The notes under the pieces are model-generated. The model ran no database searches. It saw nothing but the letters and a program-made list of their open reading frames with translations, and was not told where the DNA came from. A stretch of DNA of 64,000 nucleotides, taken from assembly GCA_026393835.1 (NCBI GenBank), contig JAPKZK010000023.1:1-64000 (forward strand), in the 5' to 3' direction. The DNA comes from Candidatus Aminicenantota bacterium. GTDB taxonomy: Bacteria; Acidobacteriota; Aminicenantia; UBA2199. Both the position numbers and the translations under genes were made by a program. Shown piece after piece: positions 1 through 7,314 of this stretch (position 1 is its first letter; every line of letters begins with the position of its first letter).

Positions 1-1
1 G

Positions 2-1348
2 GATGTCCATTACAGCAGCGGTGTTTACAACAAGGCGTTTTATTTAATCGCCGTCTCTTCCGGTTGGACCACCCGGATGGCCTTTGATATTTTTGTCAAA
101 GCCAACACCGATTACTGGACCGCCAGCGAAACGTTCGCGTCAGGCGCCAATGACGTCAGGCAAGCGGCCCTCGATTATGGCTATAACTGCGCGGCTGTCG
201 CCACTGCATTTGCCAATGTCGGTATTACTATCACCGCATGCCCGTCTAACAATCCCCCGGTCGCTAATTTTAGCGGCAACCCCACCACCGTTCTTGTGGG
301 TAACAGCGTTGCCTTTACAGACTTATCCACCAACGCCCCGACTTCCTGGTCCTGGAGTTTCCCAGGCGGCACACCCAGCACAAGTACAGCCAAAAACCCG
401 ACCATTACCTATAGTACCGTCGGAACATATGATGTGACCTTAACCGCCACCAATGCTTACGGCTCAGACGGCGAAACCAAGACCGCTTATATCACGGTAT
501 CCAATTCAATTCCCGATGACATCGCCGATGCCTTAGACGTTACCGGTATGACCTTTACCAAGACCGGAAGCCCCGTTTGGTATCGGGTCACCGACGTTTA
601 TTATAACCTCGGGGATTCAGCCAGAAGCGGCGCCATTGGCAACAGCCTATCCACCTCCATTGAAACCAGCGTTACAGTGACTGCGGCCAAAAACGTTAAA
701 TTCTGGTGGCAAGTTTCCTCTGAAGCCAATTATGATTACCTGAGATTCTTTATCGACGGCGTCCAGAAAAACCAGATTTCCGGTTCAACCACCTGGGCCC
801 AGGTATCCAACTCTATAGCTGCCGGCACCCATATCCTGAAATGGACCTACATCAAGGACGCTTCGGTAGTCAGCGGTTCCGACTGCGGTTGGGTAGATAA
901 ACTCGAAATCGTAGACGGCGGCGGAGTCGTCTATTGCACCGCGGCAAGTACTAATACTGCTGATGAATGGATCGCACGTGTTCGCGTCGGTACACTGGAT
1001 AAATCTTCCACTGCTTCCTATTATTCGGATTTCACCTCCATCGTCACCAATTATACCCGTGGCGTCAGCCAGAGTGTAACCTTGAATCCAGGTTTCTCCG
1101 GTAGTTCTTATACCGAATATTGGAGAATCTTCATCGACTATAACAAGAATGGTGTTTTCACGGATACCGGTGAAACCGCTTTCAGTAAAACCGGTTCCGC
1201 GGCCGTTACCGGAACATTTACCATTCCCACTTCCGCTTCCACAGGTAATACCCGCATGAGGGTAACCATGAAATACGGCGGCTATGCTGCTTCCTGCGGA
1301 ACATTTACCTACGGCGAAGTCGAAGACTATACAGCCAATATCATTTAA
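2..1348 (+). CDS. Secreted M4 (thermolysin-type) metalloprotease, C-terminal part, with PKD and GEVEDY domains (5' truncated)
   Basis: The frame is open from base 2, so the start lies outside the window; the internal ATG at 77 is not the start. The first residues (VHYSSGVYNKAFYLIA) match the conserved helix of thermolysin-family proteases that carries the transition-state histidine, and the following ANTDYWTASETFASGANDV block is the usual end of the M4 catalytic domain. The zinc site HExxH must lie upstream. Next come a PKD domain (NPPVANFSG to YDVTLTATN), a beta-rich jelly-roll-like segment of about 130 residues, and a C-terminal GEVEDY-type domain (FIDYNKNGVFTD, ending GEVEDYT). This is the architecture of an exported extracellular protease whose C-terminal modules bind surfaces or substrates. 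The domain calls are by eye; the truncation at the window edge is certain. Confidence 0.88.
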   Translation, partial: DVHYSSGVYNKAFYLIAVSSGWTTRMAFDIFVKANTDYWTASETFASGANDVRQAALDYGYNCAAVATAFANVGITITACPSNNPPVANFSGNPTTVLVGNSVAFTDLSTNAPTSWSWSFPGGTPSTSTAKNPTITYSTVGTYDVTLTATNAYGSDGETKTAYITVSNSIPDDIADALDVTGMTFTKTGSPVWYRVTDVYYNLGDSARSGAIGNSLSTSIETSVTVTAAKNVKFWWQVSSEANYDYLRFFIDGVQKNQISGSTTWAQVSNSIAAGTHILKWTYIKDASVVSGSDCGWVDKLEIVDGGGVVYCTAASTNTADEWIARVRVGTLDKSSTASYYSDFTSIVTNYTRGVSQSVTLNPGFSGSSYTEYWRIFIDYNKNGVFTDTGETAFSKTGSAAVTGTFTIPTSASTGNTRMRVTMKYGGYAASCGTFTYGEVEDYTANII

Positions 1349-1369
1349 ATCTAAATTTTTGTAACCCCC

Positions 1370-1406
1370 GGGGCAGGCGGCGCAAGTCGCCTGCCCCTTT
1401 GTTTTT
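1370..1406 (+). terminator. Rho-independent terminator after the M4 protease
   Basis: A perfect 10-bp GC-rich stem (GGGGCAGGCG at 1370-1379 with CGCCTGCCCC at 1388-1397) with an 8-nt loop is followed by TTTGTTTTT. It lies 21 bases after the protease stop codon. Confidence 0.9.
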
Positions 1407-1483
1407 CCCTAATCACGGTAGGGGTTTTATTTATCAAACCCGATCCCGTTAGATTTCAATCCCAATCCGGTAAAGTAATTTCC

Positions 1484-1500
1484 TGCCTGTCCCTTTCCCC
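1484..1500 (-). repeat. Dispersed GGGACAGGCA motif
   Basis: Read on the minus strand this is GGGGAAAGGGACAGGCA, one of about nine copies of a short A-GGG(G)-ACAG-(A/G/T)-CA motif in the window. It is intergenic. Confidence 0.5.
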
Positions 1501-1538
1501 CAAAAGCCTAACCTCCTGTCCAATTTTTTTAATTTTCC

Positions 1539-1567
1539 TTGACAATCGAATCGGTTTTCGTTACACT
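1539..1567 (+). promoter_or_regulatory. Sigma70-type promoter of the first RiPP precursor gene
   Basis: A perfect -35 box TTGACA (1539-1544), a 17-bp spacer and a -10 box TACACT (1562-1567) lie 33 bases upstream of the ATG at 1601. A strong ribosome binding site AGGAGG is at 1589-1594. Confidence 0.8.
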
Positions 1568-1600
1568 TTAACCTTTAAAAAAAAATCCAGGAGGATTATC

Positions 1601-1792
1601 ATGAAACAAACATTTTCAAAAAAGTTAGTGTTAAACAAAACAACGGTTTCCGATCTAAACTCTAAACAGATGAACGCCGTCAGGGGCGGGATGTACCGGA
1701 CCGATCCCACGTATTGCCATACCAACGAAGATACGTGCACTAAGTATCAGAGCATTTACTACTCCTGCTATGTCGGTTGCCCTGAATACTAA
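1601..1792 (+). CDS. RiPP (class I lanthipeptide-like) precursor peptide with GG leader
   Basis: A 63-residue peptide with a two-part structure. The leader has the pattern KKLVLNKTTVSDLNSKQM..V and ends in RGG at about residue 30, as in the 'natural product precursor' GG-leader families of Bacteroidota and related phyla. The core of about 33 residues contains four Cys and several Ser/Thr (for example YCHTNEDTCTKY), as expected if Cys-to-dehydroamino-acid thioether rings form. The gene has its own promoter and an excellent ribosome binding site. No dehydratase, cyclase or export protease gene is nearby, so it must rely on enzymes encoded elsewhere or be an orphan. Its leader resembles that of the gene at 29011. 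Precursor status is supported by sequence pattern only. Confidence 0.78.
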   Translation: MKQTFSKKLVLNKTTVSDLNSKQMNAVRGGMYRTDPTYCHTNEDTCTKYQSIYYSCYVGCPEY

Positions 1793-1802
1793 AATGTTAC
1801 CC

Positions 1803-1838
1803 GGTGTGAGGAGTAAGGAGTGATTTACTCCTCACACC
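1803..1838 (+). promoter_or_regulatory. Perfect 14-bp inverted repeat between RiPP precursor and decarboxylase
   Basis: GGTGTGAGGAGTAA (1803-1816) pairs perfectly with 1825-1838 across an 8-nt loop. No T-run follows, so it is not a classical terminator. It lies 11 bases after the RiPP stop and 28 bases before the decarboxylase ATG, where it could partly terminate transcription or stabilise the abundant precursor transcript. Confidence 0.6.
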
Positions 1839-1866
1839 ATTCCTCCCAATTTCACTAAAAAAAACA

Positions 1867-3360
1867 ATGACTGAATTACTTCAAAATGCATTTGACCCCG
1901 AAATTTTTCGTAAAAACGGACATGAACTGGTGGACCAACTGGCGGATTATTTAAACGCCTGCAAAAATAAAGATGACCTAAAACCTCTGCCCTGGAAAAC
2001 ACCGGCAGATATGCTCCAAAAATGGCAAACAGATTTCGCGGCGTCCTCGGAAGAGGGCGTAAAAGAATTTTTCGCCGCCGTAATCGAAGATTCCCTGCAC
2101 TTGCATCATCCCAAATACATGGGGCACCAGGTGGCGCCCCCGGCGCCGCTGGCGGCGCTGACTGAACTGCTGAGCGCCCTCTTGAATAACAGTATGGCGG
2201 TCTACGAAGTGGGCCCCCTTTCCGCGGCCATGGAAAAAGTAATCGTGGGCTGGGCCGCTTCGGTCCTGGGGATGGGAAAAGAAGCCGGCGGGATTCTGAC
2301 TTCCGGGGGTTCTAGCGGCAACCTGACGGGCCTGCTGGCTGCCCGGCAACATCAAGCGGATTATAATATCTGGGAAGACGGGGCGAAAGACGCCTATCCT
2401 TTTGCGGTGATGACTTCGGCGGAAGCCCATTACAGCATCTCAAGGGCGGTTAAAATCATGGGCTGGGGCGAAAAAGGAATAATCAAAATTCCCCTTAATA
2501 AACGAAAAGAAGTGGACCCGAACTTGCTGGAACAGTGTTACCGGGAAGCGCTTCAACAGGGTAAACGGGTGGCGGCCGTGGTGGGCAATGCCTGCTCGAC
2601 ATCCACGGGTTCCTATGACCCGCTGGAAGAGATGGCCGACTTTTGCCGGGAACATAGCCTGTGGTTTCATGTGGATGGCGCCCACGGCGCCGGCGCGGCC
2701 CTGACGGAAAAATACCGGGACCTGGTCAAAGGCATCGAAAAAGCGGATTCAGTGGTAATCGATTTTCATAAAATGTTGTTGTGTCCCGCGCTGACCACGG
2801 CGGTTATTTTCAAAAATGACGAATTTTCCCACGAAACCTTTTCGCAAAAAGCCTCATATTTGCTGGCCAATGAAAAGAAAGAAAACTGGTTCGATATCGC
2901 GGCGAAAACACTGGAATGCACAAAGAAAATGATGAGTGTAAAAATTTATGCGCTGTTACGAACCTATGGCCCGCGGTTATTTTCGGATTATATTACCGCG
3001 ACCTATGACCTGGCCAGGGAGTTTGCCGGAATGATCAAAGAGAGCGGCGACTTTGAATTGGCGCTGGAACCGGCCTCCAATATCGTCTGTTTTCGTTATA
3101 CTCCCAGCGCCCCAGGCGCACACAACCCGGCGGAACTGGATCGGTTGAATACCCGGGCGCGCAGCCGCATCAAAGAGGATGGCGAGTTTTACATCGTTCA
3201 GACAGTGATTAATGGCGCGGTCTATCTCAGGACGACGCTAATGAACCCCTTCACTTCCACAAATGATTTAAAGCAATTGCTGCAAAAAATACGGGGTTCG
3301 TTTACAGGGCGACCACTTGCTCATAAGCAGGTCTCTTATTCAAATTTATTTTTTTTATAA
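1867..3360 (+). CDS. Group II PLP-dependent amino acid decarboxylase
   Basis: A 497-residue protein of the group II (aromatic-L-amino-acid / 2,4-diaminobutyrate type) decarboxylase family. Seen: the GGSSGNLTGLLAAR phosphate-binding region, WFHVDGAHGA with the PLP-ring aspartate (D270), and DFHK with the Schiff-base lysine K302. The enzyme would remove the alpha-carboxylate of an amino acid to give an amine; the substrate cannot be read from sequence. The ATG at 1867 is preceded only by an A-rich stretch with no clear Shine-Dalgarno. It lies 74 bases after the RiPP precursor in the same direction and may be partly co-transcribed with it. The last ~15 residues (HKQVSYSNLFFL) look unlike family C-termini and overlap the opposite-strand HicB-like gene by 59 bases. 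Confidence 0.88.
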   Translation: MTELLQNAFDPEIFRKNGHELVDQLADYLNACKNKDDLKPLPWKTPADMLQKWQTDFAASSEEGVKEFFAAVIEDSLHLHHPKYMGHQVAPPAPLAALTELLSALLNNSMAVYEVGPLSAAMEKVIVGWAASVLGMGKEAGGILTSGGSSGNLTGLLAARQHQADYNIWEDGAKDAYPFAVMTSAEAHYSISRAVKIMGWGEKGIIKIPLNKRKEVDPNLLEQCYREALQQGKRVAAVVGNACSTSTGSYDPLEEMADFCREHSLWFHVDGAHGAGAALTEKYRDLVKGIEKADSVVIDFHKMLLCPALTTAVIFKNDEFSHETFSQKASYLLANEKKENWFDIAAKTLECTKKMMSVKIYALLRTYGPRLFSDYITATYDLAREFAGMIKESGDFELALEPASNIVCFRYTPSAPGAHNPAELDRLNTRARSRIKEDGEFYIVQTVINGAVYLRTTLMNPFTSTNDLKQLLQKIRGSFTGRPLAHKQVSYSNLFFL

Positions 3361-3574
3361 CCGGTAAATGATGACCCAATTGAAGACCGAGTAAAACCCA
3401 ATCTTCAAGAGTCGAATGCAGTTCATCTTCACATTCTTTTAAAGTGTTCCCAAAAGCAATTACCCCCTTACATGGTGGGATTCGACCGGCAAAAGTGCCA
3501 TCTTCCAGCTTATCATAAACAGCTTGATTCATAAGCTGATTCACATACCCTGTAAGAATAAAACGAACCGCCAT
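3302..3574 (-). CDS. HicB-family antitoxin-like protein (orphan)
   Basis: A 90-residue protein with the HicB partial RNase-H-like fold pattern: an N-terminal beta strand, then YDKLEDGTFAGRIPPCKGVIAFGNTLKECEDELHSTLEDWVLLGL, the typical 'G.IP...GV.A.G.T..EC...L...LEDW' core, then HHLPVI. In HicAB systems HicB neutralises the HicA mRNA interferase and represses the operon. No hicA lies on either side, and I see no separate DNA-binding tail. The start has a good site (GGAGGT). It follows ettA by 67 bases on the same strand and overlaps the 3' end of the decarboxylase head-on. It may be a solitary regulator or a remnant. Confidence 0.72.
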   Translation of the reverse strand: MAVRFILTGYVNQLMNQAVYDKLEDGTFAGRIPPCKGVIAFGNTLKECEDELHSTLEDWVLLGLQLGHHLPVIKKINLNKRPAYEQVVAL

Positions 3575-3641
3575 AAAACACCTCCGGATTCTTTATATAA
3601 TATCAAATATAATGAAACATATCAATCGGCTCTATTTTTTG

Positions 3642-5330
3642 TTAGCCGAGTTTGCGGTAATGGATTCGGCTGGGGCGATCGGCCTGATGTCCAAGCCGGC
3701 GGCGGCGGTCGGCTTCGTATTCGGAGTAATTTCCTTCGAACCAATAGACCTGGCTTTCGCCTTCAAAGGCCAGGATATGGGTGGCAATGCGGTCTAAAAA
3801 CCAGCGGTCATGCGATATGATGACGGCGCAGCCGGCGAAATCCTCCAACGCATCTTCCAGGGCGCGCAGGGTGTTTACGTCCAGGTCGTTGGTGGGCTCG
3901 TCCAGTAACAAGACATTGGCTTCGCTTTTTACGATGCGGGCCAGGTGCAAACGGTTTTTCTCGCCGCCGGATAATACGCCGGCCTTCTTTTGTTGGTCGC
4001 CGCCGCTGAAATTAAACCAGGAAACATAGGCCCTTGAGTTGACTTGCCTACCGCCCAGGGCGATCGTTTCCCGGCCATCGCAAATAGCCTCCCACACGGG
4101 TTTGTCCGGGTCGAGGGCGTCGCGGTCCTGGTCTACATATGCCAGTTTGGCGGTTTCACCGATGCGTACCTGGCCGCTGTCGGCGTTTTCCTTGCCGGTC
4201 AGGATCCTGAACAATGTTGTTTTTCCGGCGCCGTTGGGGCCGATGATACCCACGATGCCGGCGCGGGGCAGGTTGAAAGAGATATCGTCGAAAAGTAATT
4301 TGTCGCCATAAGATTTACCGAGGTGATTGGCTTCGATCACCAGTTCGCCCAGGCGCGGGCCGGGGGGGATATAGAGTCGCGCTTCTTCGATGCGCACGGT
4401 TTTTTCAGCGGAAAGTAGTTTTTCATAGGAATTGAGTCGTGCTTTTCCTTTGGCCTGGCGGGCGCGGGGCGACATGCGCACCCATTCCAGTTCCCGTTCC
4501 AACTGGCGTTTCAGACGTTCCGACGCTTTGACTTCATTTGACAGCCGCTGTTGTTTTTGTTCCAGCCAGGAGGAGTAATTACCTTTCCAGGGGATGCCTT
4601 CGCCGCGGTCCAGTTCCAATATCCACTGGGCCACGTTGTCCAGGAAGTAGCGGTCATGGGTAACGGCAATGACGGTTCCTTCGTATTCCTGTAGGTGGCG
4701 TTCCAACCATTGTACGGATTCGGTATCCAGGTGGTTGGTGGGTTCGTCCAGGAGCAGGATATCCGGTTCTTGCAACAGCAGGCGGCACAGGGCGACGCGC
4801 CTTTTCTCGCCGCCGGAGAGGGGCGCCGTGAGGGCGTCGGGCGGAGGGCAGCGCAGGGCTTCCATGGCGTTTTCCAGGCGGTTGTCCAGGTTCCAGGCGT
4901 CCATTTCTTCAAGTTTTCCCTGGATGGATGCTTGTTTCTCGATCAATTTTTCCATAGCGTCGCCGTCCAGGTCGGGATCGGCGAAACCTTCATTGACGCG
5001 GTCGAATTCCGCCAGCAAATCCAGGACGGGTTGCACGGCCTCGGAAATAACCTGTTTGACTGTTTTGGTGGGGTCCAGTTGCGGTTCTTGTTCCAGGAAC
5101 CCGATGGAGTAATCACGTGCGGGTATTACTTCGCCTGCAAAATCTTTGTCGATCCCGGCAATAATTTTAAGCAGGCTGCTTTTGCCGGAGCCGTTTAGGC
5201 CGATGACGCCTATTTTGGCGCCATAAAAGAAAGAAAGGGAGATATCTTTCAATACTTGCCGGTGGGGGGGATGGGTACGGCTGACTTTTATCATTGAAAA
5301 AATAATTTGTTTATCGTCGCTTCTTGCCAT
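3642..5330 (-). CDS. ettA: Energy-dependent translational throttle protein EttA (ABC-F ATPase)
   Basis: A 562-residue soluble ABC-F protein with two nucleotide-binding domains and no membrane segments. Seen: Walker A GLNGSGKSS and GPNGAGKTT, signatures LSGGEKRRVALCR and LSGGEKNRLHLAR, Walker B LLLDEPTNHLD and LLLDEPTNDLD. The N-terminus (MARSDDKQIIFSMIKVSRTH) and C-terminus (NYSEYEADRRRRLG) follow EttA closely. EttA binds the ribosomal E site and gates entry into elongation according to the ATP/ADP ratio. An in-frame ATG exists further upstream at 5447, but 5330 is chosen because it matches the family N-terminus and has a GAGGAA ribosome binding site. It is read from its own strong promoter (5371-5399). 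Confidence 0.93.
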   Translation of the reverse strand: MARSDDKQIIFSMIKVSRTHPPHRQVLKDISLSFFYGAKIGVIGLNGSGKSSLLKIIAGIDKDFAGEVIPARDYSIGFLEQEPQLDPTKTVKQVISEAVQPVLDLLAEFDRVNEGFADPDLDGDAMEKLIEKQASIQGKLEEMDAWNLDNRLENAMEALRCPPPDALTAPLSGGEKRRVALCRLLLQEPDILLLDEPTNHLDTESVQWLERHLQEYEGTVIAVTHDRYFLDNVAQWILELDRGEGIPWKGNYSSWLEQKQQRLSNEVKASERLKRQLERELEWVRMSPRARQAKGKARLNSYEKLLSAEKTVRIEEARLYIPPGPRLGELVIEANHLGKSYGDKLLFDDISFNLPRAGIVGIIGPNGAGKTTLFRILTGKENADSGQVRIGETAKLAYVDQDRDALDPDKPVWEAICDGRETIALGGRQVNSRAYVSWFNFSGGDQQKKAGVLSGGEKNRLHLARIVKSEANVLLLDEPTNDLDVNTLRALEDALEDFAGCAVIISHDRWFLDRIATHILAFEGESQVYWFEGNYSEYEADRRRRLGHQADRPSRIHYRKLG

Positions 5331-5370
5331 TTTATTCCTCGCAATATATGGTGCATGGTGTAACGGTTTA

Positions 5371-5399
5371 ACTATACCATAGTTCTTGTTCCCTGTCAA
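5371..5399 (-). promoter_or_regulatory. Sigma70-type promoter of ettA
   Basis: On the minus strand: TTGACA (5394-5399), 17-bp spacer, TATAGT (5371-5376), about 41 bases upstream of the chosen ettA ATG. It also argues against the upstream ATG at 5447. Confidence 0.82.
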
Positions 5400-5525
5400 A
5401 GTCCTGTCGCCCACGAATAATAGGCTTGCGGTATAGCCGGAAAACAAATAGGGGAAGGTAAATAAATCCGCCGCCAGGCTTATACTTATTTGAAGGAAAT
5501 CTAAAAAAAAAACAGGGGGAAGTCA

Positions 5526-5582
5526 TTACAATTACTTGGGTCAGACCCTTTCTGGGGCTCAAACACTTTCTGGGGGGCAGAC
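5526..5582 (+). repeat. Short array of the 18-bp TTTCTGGGG-CAGACA motif
   Basis: The stretch TTACAATTACTTGGGTCAGA and the following TTTCTGGGG..CA.AC units recur, in longer form, at 13480-13590. Here they lie in the 331-base ettA-pepD intergenic region, which otherwise holds the ettA promoter and an A/T-rich leader before pepD. Confidence 0.6.
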
Positions 5583-5661
5583 GCCTTTTTATATATTGCT
5601 TTTTTTTCCTTTTTTTTGTATATTAAAAGTAATTAAAAACTATTCAATAAGGAGAAGAAAC

Positions 5662-7272
5662 ATGAATCAATCAGAAATTTCTTTTGAACCCGGGGAAGTT
5701 TGCAAACAATTCCTTGAAATTACTAAGCGCCCGCATCCGTCAGCCAATCAAAAAGACGTAACCGGGAATGAAGACCCTGTAAGAGAGTATGTAATCTCAC
5801 AGGCCCGGGAAATTCCCGGGGTACAGGTGGTGGTCTATGATAAGAGCGCAACCCAACCCGGAGACCGCGTGATCGTACTGCGCCGGCCCGGTTCCGGGAT
5901 TTATGCCGGGAAAACCCCGGTCATACTCCAGGCCCACATGGACATGGTGTATAATCCCGTGGACATGGCTTTCCCCCTCAATGTCATCGTCGATCCCAAC
6001 CGCCAGGGGCAAGGCAAGTGGATAAAAGCCATGGAAAACAGCACCACGCCCAGGAACTCTACCCTGGGAGCGGATGACGGCCTGGGCGTTGCCACCGCCC
6101 TGGCGCTTTTAGTTGACCCCAATCTCAAAGAGTATCCCCTGGAATGCTTGTTTACCGTGCAGGAAGAAACCGATATGGGCGGCGCCCAAAATTTCGACTT
6201 GAAAAATCTTACCGGCAGACAATTGCTCAATCTTGATGCGGAAGACCTGCCCGTTATTATCTTCGGCAGCGCCGGGGGCTGCACCACCCAATACCAGGGG
6301 AATATCGACCGCATCCCCACACCGCAAGGTTACACCACCATGAAGCTCTCAATTTCGGGCTTACGCGGCGGGCATTCCGGGGTGGACATCAATAAAGGGA
6401 GACTGAATGCCATTAAAGTCCTGGCCCAGGCCCTGGCGCGGTTGGATAAACGAATCACCACCCTGGACATCGTTGGAGCCGGCATTGGTAGTTATGACCT
6501 GCTGGTATATGATATCAAGCGCTGCGATGTCAAGAAATCCAATGCCATTCCCGCCTATGCCGAAGCTGTCATCGGCCTACCCAAGGAAAATGCAAATCAA
6601 TTCACAGCGGACTTCAATGCTTTATGCTCTGCTTTAAAAATCCAAAACTTACCCGAAGAGAGTGGTTTCACCTGCGCGGCTAGCGCCGCCGGCGCCGTCG
6701 ATCAAGCCATGGATGAAAAATCAACCGATACCTTGCTCTGTATGCTTCAACAGATTCCTCAAGGCGTGATCGCCATGATCCCCGATGTTCCCGGCGTAGT
6801 GGAAACATCCACCAACCTTTATGATGTTACTATCGACGGCAATACCGTATCCATCGGCTCGTCCAATCGCAGTTCCCGTGATGCTTCCTTAACCGCCCTC
6901 AGTAATGTCCAGGCCAATATCGGGACCATTTTTAAATACAATGTGACCACCGGCCTCGAGAGTTACCCATCGTGGCAGCCCGATCCCAACTCTCCTTTAC
7001 TGAAAATCGCCGAAGCGGTCTACAGCGACCCGGAAATGTACGGCGATCGATGTGAAGTCACGGTCATTCATGCCGGCCTGGAATGCGGTACTATCAGCGC
7101 CAGGTACGCAGAAGTGGGCATCGATATGGATTGTATCTCCATCGGACCCACTATCAAAGACCCGCACTCCCCCAGCGAAAGCCTCCAAACACAGGCAAAG
7201 GATGGAACCGAGACGGTCCAGGAGTTCTATAATGCGGTAAGCCAAATCCTGGGAAAAGTTTTTGCCGCGTAA
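5662..7272 (+). CDS. pepD: Aminoacyl-histidine dipeptidase (peptidase M20C, PepD)
   Basis: A 536-residue cytosolic metallodipeptidase of the M20C family, which cleaves Xaa-His dipeptides such as beta-alanyl-histidine and other small peptides. Di-zinc ligands and catalytic residues are in place: QAHMDMV (H92, D94), LGADDGLGVA (D138/D139), TVQEETDMGG (catalytic and metal-binding E168/E169), and the late histidine in IKDPHSPSE. The insert with SGLRGGHSGVDIN is the dimerisation/lid region. The open frame extends upstream to 5536, but the ATG at 5662 is chosen because AAGGAG sits 7 bases before it. Forty-two bases downstream, on the same strand, is a PLP decarboxylase, suggesting that amino acids released by the peptidase are decarboxylated. 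Confidence 0.92.
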   Translation: MNQSEISFEPGEVCKQFLEITKRPHPSANQKDVTGNEDPVREYVISQAREIPGVQVVVYDKSATQPGDRVIVLRRPGSGIYAGKTPVILQAHMDMVYNPVDMAFPLNVIVDPNRQGQGKWIKAMENSTTPRNSTLGADDGLGVATALALLVDPNLKEYPLECLFTVQEETDMGGAQNFDLKNLTGRQLLNLDAEDLPVIIFGSAGGCTTQYQGNIDRIPTPQGYTTMKLSISGLRGGHSGVDINKGRLNAIKVLAQALARLDKRITTLDIVGAGIGSYDLLVYDIKRCDVKKSNAIPAYAEAVIGLPKENANQFTADFNALCSALKIQNLPEESGFTCAASAAGAVDQAMDEKSTDTLLCMLQQIPQGVIAMIPDVPGVVETSTNLYDVTIDGNTVSIGSSNRSSRDASLTALSNVQANIGTIFKYNVTTGLESYPSWQPDPNSPLLKIAEAVYSDPEMYGDRCEVTVIHAGLECGTISARYAEVGIDMDCISIGPTIKDPHSPSESLQTQAKDGTETVQEFYNAVSQILGKVFAA

Positions 7273-7314
7273 ACATCGTAACCATTGGGAAGAAAAAATA
7301 TAATGGAGGAAACA

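Noticed and set aside
1867..3360. PLP decarboxylase as a RiPP tailoring (LanD-type) enzyme
   Set aside because: LanD-type C-terminal peptide decarboxylases are flavoproteins; group II PLP enzymes act on free amino acids. Adjacency alone is weak evidence.
4511..4912. Long antisense frames inside ettA, murB, atpD, the RND permease and other genes
   Set aside because: They are shadows of well-supported genes with low-complexity or frame-shifted composition.
3642..5447. Longer ettA start at 5447
   Set aside because: The extra N-terminus is not EttA-like and the promoter lies downstream of that ATG; 5330 has a ribosome binding site.
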